A stretch of DNA of 64,000 nucleotides from CAIYZT01 sp031385445 (GTDB lineage Bacteria; Pseudomonadota; Alphaproteobacteria; Rhodobacterales; Rhodobacteraceae): positions 12,214-76,213 of the forward strand of contig JANNBM010000021.1 of NCBI GenBank assembly GCA_031385445.1, given 5' to 3'. A model generated the notes under the pieces. It ran no database searches. It was not told the origin of the DNA and saw only the letters and a program-made list of their open reading frames with translations. A program made the translations under genes and the position numbers. This document shows, piece after piece, positions 61,901-64,000 of this stretch. Within the stretch, counting starts at the first letter, position 1. Each line of letters opens with the position of its first letter.

Positions 61901-62169
61901 GAGCGCATCAGCAAAGTTGTGGTAATTTCATACGGAAAATCAAGGCTTTCTGGCAAAACTGGAACCAACTGGCGAACCTCACCGGCGCAGTCAATCCGTG
62001 GATCGAGGTGCAGGATATCCTCGCCGGCGCGCACCAGAATCTTGCCGCCAACAAGATGCACATCCCCAAGAAGCGCGCCGGGCACGAGATCAGAATGAAC
62101 CGCAGTTCCGTCCGCACCTGTCTCTGAATTCTGCAAAATCTCGCACTCCCACCTCAGGATTTTCGTCAA
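58921..62169 (-). CDS. Large two-domain glycosyltransferase (GT2 plus GT4-like) with N-terminal beta region
   Basis: A 1082-residue cytoplasmic protein without membrane helices. Residues 1-440 are beta-rich with no family I can name (GHYIEFSASKLGLFSLWVNG). Residues 450-690 are a GT2 domain: PLVSVIIPAHNKVNVT, FEIILVDDASTDET, the DxD-like LLNNDTEPTAGW, and FEDTDFAFKVREAG. Residues 714-1075 are a GT-B/GT4-like domain: VLFIDSTTPTPDRDAGS, SFLGSFNHHPNVDGVEWF and LSGAGLKGKVLMALALGTP. It probably builds a surface glycan. No ATG fits; the first start is a TTG at 62169 after AAAGGG, with a later TTG and GTG as alternatives. Confidence 0.87.
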   Translation of the reverse strand: MTKILRWECEILQNSETGADGTAVHSDLVPGALLGDVHLVGGKILVRAGEDILHLDPRIDCAGEVRQLVPVLPESLDFPYEITTTLLMRSVSGPGYDCSINGMSDWYIEGSDTAQIRITSPDRSCIIPVVIPSRLTSHASPFPVPSKDHQALLVVYLAAHRADADLIVTTIDAETGRETLTTVAFDPTFFGGKDRSKFQKVVVRLPQTVGRALVSLQVAYQSGGHNTVEAPPFLFVSQPQITIGQENHSLIPITVPGALINDGIWLQADVPMRWFASNDLIRVCYGDYGAPVFKGAKTSVVCRNNFGHYIEFSASKLGLFSLWVNGKPEISLSLGPDFSGIRLPQAFLTGEVTFLQLFDPSGTEVFWSDWTVIPKRLTTNEILLRESQKPFPDDMFAQTRDRNRALRAHVTAGSPASVLGQLDHVLDTLEGGYDGVKLRPLTFKHVDKPLVSVIIPAHNKVNVTYSCLAALLLAHNKTSFEIILVDDASTDETTLIETLVSGIVVVRNEDSQRFIRACNAGVGAARGTYVCLLNNDTEPTAGWLDELVAAFGRFDKVGLVGSKLLYPDGTLQDAGGIIWGSGNPWNYNLSKNPWEPRFSYARQVDYVSGAAMMTTRAIWDQVGGLSSYLEPMYFEDTDFAFKVREAGFTTWFVPSSIVYHYEGMTSGTDTATGFKRYQEVNRPAFKKRWSKAFADNGKEGIAPDLAKDRNIVGRVLFIDSTTPTPDRDAGSYAAIQEIRLVQSLGYKATFLPENLANMASRTSDLEKMGVEVITAPFYRSIEEFLRERGSEFDVVYITRYSVANSVIDKIRAHAPCARVILNNADLHFLRALRTAVLSKDPTAMAQVATVRREELAAMSKVNLVLSYNEVEHSVIQSHTDGAVKVMKCPWVVECPDLVAPRSKRSGVSFLGSFNHHPNVDGVEWFAKDIMPLFQSPTSSLTLSIYGSGMGKRIKDLKSDFVDPVGFVENAADAYDRHLVFLAPLLSGAGLKGKVLMALALGTPSVLSPVAAEGIGLRDGFDCFIAETPEDWQRAVTDLIKDSALWTKISNNGRDLACAQYGFERGRGQMRQAFEAIEMFGSH

Positions 62170-62332
62170 AAACCCTTTGTCCTGTTGTCATCTTCCATTG
62201 AAAGAACGCCGCGTCAATAGCGTGAACCCGCTGATAATTCAGCCGAACGGACCCCACCAACCCAAACGAAACGGTTTCACCGCCGCTATTTTTCGCCCGT
62301 GTTGGCACAAACGAAAGCGCCAGGCGCGACCG

Positions 62333-63034
62333 TCAAATAAGCGCCGCCTCTTTGGCTTTTTTCAGCAACTCATAGTCGAGTTGGTTTACCTCGTTCAGCA
62401 ACTTTACAAACTCCGGGCTTTCCGGCGCCTTGGGTTCGGGTTTCGACACATTGGCCCGAACGGAATCCCAGGTGAAAGACGGGAACGCCGGCTTCAAAAT
62501 CGCACTGAGGCGTTCGAGCGACAGGTCAAATTCCTCGACCAATCCAACGACGCTCACCGCCTTCAACCCTTGCGCAGCCCGGTCCAGCTCTGGCGCCTGT
62601 CCGGGCACAAGACCCGCGAACCACGCGGTTTGAAAATTGCGGCATTGCCGGTCGCCGTTCATTTCAAGACGCGCCCGGACATAGCCTTCAAAGCTGTGGG
62701 TTGACGCAAGGTTCGCCCCAATGTTGTTTATTTTCTGAACCCTCTCAAACGAATAGGCCGAGCGCAGCCGCTGGATCGGATCACGCAGGAACATGATCGA
62801 AACGATATTGACCCCCTCAATCTGCGGAACCGGGCATCGCATCGTGTGGCTTGAAAAGGCGACGGCGGCAGGATTTTGAACGATCCAATCGCGCAGGTCT
62901 GCCGCGCGCTGATCCGGATTGCCTTCAAATTCGCGGGTCACCCACCGACTGCCAAAATTCTTCTTTAATATCGCATCGACCGAGGTGCCCGCATTTTTAA
63001 ACAAATGATAATGAAGGATAATTGTTCGCGCCAT
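62333..63034 (-). CDS. Sulfotransferase-family protein
   Basis: A 233-residue protein with the 5'-phosphosulfate loop IILHYHLFKNAGTSVDAIL at the N-terminus and the 3'-phosphate motif FLRDPIQRLRSAYSFER at about 82-98. A histidine in AFSSHTMR may be catalytic. It resembles the small sulfotransferases that modify surface carbohydrates. No signal peptide. GGAG precedes the ATG. It lies upstream of the large glycosyltransferase on the same strand, so the two may modify the same surface glycan. Confidence 0.83.
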   Translation of the reverse strand: MARTIILHYHLFKNAGTSVDAILKKNFGSRWVTREFEGNPDQRAADLRDWIVQNPAAVAFSSHTMRCPVPQIEGVNIVSIMFLRDPIQRLRSAYSFERVQKINNIGANLASTHSFEGYVRARLEMNGDRQCRNFQTAWFAGLVPGQAPELDRAAQGLKAVSVVGLVEEFDLSLERLSAILKPAFPSFTWDSVRANVSKPEPKAPESPEFVKLLNEVNQLDYELLKKAKEAALI

Positions 63035-63058
63035 CTTTTGCTCCGGTTGACTTGCACC

Positions 63059-63298
63059 TCAATGCGCAAGGCAAGCTTCTCGCTTTGAAGGGCGATCAAA
63101 GCTTGCATCATGGGGGTCAAAGTGACCACACATGCTGTTTGCGATAAAGTCACCCAACCAGAAGGTGTGTGGCCTTTGCAACAGACCCAAATCGTCGCTT
63201 GGCCAAAGGTCCAGATACGCCCCCACTTTTTTGCCATTGCGAGGTGTTCTTCCATTGGGCCGCCCCAACGTCACCGGCCACCCCAAACCCTGTCTCAT
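63059..63298 (-). CDS. Possible 79-residue open frame, doubtful
   Basis: An open frame coding MRQGLGWPVTLGRPNGRTPR at its start and ending in KREACLAH. Its ATG overlaps the stop of the fragment upstream (ATGA), which hints at coupling, and it lies on the strand of its neighbours. No family resemblance and an alternative overlapping frame exists, so it may be chance. Confidence 0.3.
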   Translation of the reverse strand: MRQGLGWPVTLGRPNGRTPRNGKKVGAYLDLWPSDDLGLLQRPHTFWLGDFIANSMCGHFDPHDASFDRPSKREACLAH

Positions 63299-63540
63299 GT
63301 CATATCCGTCAATTTATCCTTCGACAATATCCCGGCCCGCCGCAGCCCTGCCACGGGGTATTCCTCATCCTCAACCATCTTTTTAAGGCTGAAATCCGGC
63401 TCAAGCTTGCGCAGTTTTTCGACCGATCTCATCGCAGATTTCGTATCCCCCGCCACCGCATCCAACGCCGCCATATAGCGCAGCGGCGGACAGAGCGCAA
63501 CCAACCGAATCTCGTCGTGTCGAACCAGCTCGCATTCCAT
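63295..63540 (-). pseudogene. C-terminal fragment of a TPR/cyclase-type protein, 5' part missing
   Basis: 81 codons whose end, YMAALDAVAGDTKSAMRSVE and KLRKLEPDFSLKKMVE then GLRRAGIL, resembles the last TPR unit and tail of tetratricopeptide-containing cyclase or regulator proteins, which are several hundred residues long. Upstream of the apparent ATG there is an in-frame TAG two codons away, and the DNA beyond changes character. The gene therefore appears cut off by a rearrangement or an assembly join. Resemblance is from memory of the family tail. Confidence 0.5.
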
Positions 63541-63795
63541 CCGCGTCTAGTCTCGGCCCGAAGCGAATCCCAGCATCGTCGGATCGTAGTTGGACTAGCG
63601 CAACAACACCGCGCCGAGTAGCCCGCCCAACGCGCGATCCGTCTGGCTGGTTCGAGTAACCACGTTACTCACGCTGGCTTCAAAAGATCGCTGACAACTC
63701 TTTCCGCCAACTTGTGTTGTCACATGCGAGTCGATGAAATTCGCATCCGTGTTTTACTGACGATGAATCACAATGCCTCACGCTGGGAGTGCCTC
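63541..63795. other. Composition break / likely foreign or chimeric DNA, non-coding part
   Basis: No convincing gene. By hand count about half the bases of 63661-64000 are G or C, clearly below the GC-rich rest of the window. A hairpin GAGTAAC-CAC-GTTACTC lies at 63654-63670. The segment leads into a gene of planctomycete style. Confidence 0.55.
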
Positions 63796-64000
63796 ATGTT
63801 CGTGCGAGGAATTTGTTTAACAGTGGCGTGTGCAGCGTTGCTGGTGTCGGGTTGGAGCTCGTCCGCGAGCACTCTGGCCGACGACAAGAAGCCAGACGAT
63901 AAGAAAGCCGAGTCCAAAACGAAGCTTCGCGAATTGAAGCTCTTCAATGGGAAGAACCTCGATGGTTGGAAGTCGTCGGATTTTGGTGGCGATGGTGAGA
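63796..64000 (+). CDS. Secreted DUF1080 (3-keto-disaccharide hydrolase-like) protein, 5' part
   Basis: 68 codons, open to the window end. MFVRGICLTVACAALLVSG begins a Sec signal peptide; a Lys/Asp-rich linker (DDKKPDDKKAESKTK) follows; then LKLFNGKNLDGWKSSDFGGD, the start of the DUF1080 concanavalin-like domain found mainly in Planctomycetes and Verrucomicrobia. Codon use (TTT, ATT, TTA, ACA, AAT) differs from all other genes here. Either a horizontally gained gene or, more likely, DNA of another organism joined during assembly. Confidence 0.75.
   Translation, partial: MFVRGICLTVACAALLVSGWSSSASTLADDKKPDDKKAESKTKLRELKLFNGKNLDGWKSSDFGGDGE

Noticed and set aside
63071..63106. GCAAGCTT ... AAGCTTGC repeat upstream of the sulfotransferase
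   Set aside because: Each arm is centred on a six-base palindrome, so the match is weak evidence; no T run or gene context supports a terminator or operator.
1..64000. CRISPR arrays, insertion sequences, rRNA genes and prophage genes
   Set aside because: No regularly spaced repeats, transposase, rRNA or phage structural genes were seen in any part.

Overview
The window is chromosomal DNA of a Rhodobacteraceae-type alphaproteobacterium. The evidence is GC-rich coding with strong G/C at third codon positions, a CckA hybrid kinase, a GTTC-N7-GTTC SOS box in front of recA, an OlsB-type acyltransferase, a Coq10/RatA protein, and small families typical of Rhodobacterales (DUF6456, DUF6477, DUF1127, the sulfotransferase-like gene next to recA). 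All calls come from reading the sequence; no database search was run. The last ~450 bases do not fit: they carry the start of a DUF1080-type secreted protein of planctomycete style in lower-GC DNA, so a foreign insertion or an assembly chimera is likely near 63.48-63.8 kb.

Layout. 1-9.9 kb: 3' part of typA, a DUF1330 gene behind alaS, recA with LexA box, a sulfotransferase-fold gene, cckA with a perfect CtrA box, and an RsmB-like rRNA methyltransferase. 10-21 kb: exoD-like gene, guaB, a glutamine amidotransferase, a phytanoyl-CoA dioxygenase-like gene, glucokinase, an esterase/DNA glycosylase pair, an MFS gene, and the overlapping operon cysS-cimA-NDUFAF6-like. 21-31 kb: aromatic amino acid decarboxylase-like gene, ABC-F ATPase, olsB, msrB, coq10-like gene, hpt, a di-haem cytochrome c, lipA, aqpZ and a DUF6456 regulator. 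31-44 kb: DUF6477, an MttB-family methyltransferase, guaA, a quinol-monooxygenase-like gene, MFS, LtrA, DMT transporter, FadL-like outer membrane protein, P-loop ATPase, metA, alpha/beta hydrolase, and ppk2-tetR. 44-50.5 kb: a four-gene overlapping operon potB-potC-potA-capsule gene, then a MocR regulator divergent from a DUF1127 gene across a perfect inverted repeat. 50.6-58.5 kb: rplM-rpsI, SseB-like gene, NhaA-like antiporter, the capsule export/Kdo group kpsT-kpsE-kdsA, and a BaiN-like flavoprotein. 58.6-63.5 kb: tRNA-Gln, a 1082-residue three-part glycosyltransferase, a sulfotransferase and a truncated repeat-protein tail.

Themes. Two cell-cycle/DNA-damage control sites (LexA at recA, CtrA at cckA) lie 3 kb apart around a sulfotransferase-like gene. 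Surface polysaccharide functions recur (ExoD, KpsS-like, KpsT, KpsE, KdsA, the large glycosyltransferase, a sulfotransferase). Genes are tightly packed: ATGA/GTGA overlaps are common, three convergent pairs share overlapping stop codons, and no stretch above 300 bases lacks a gene.
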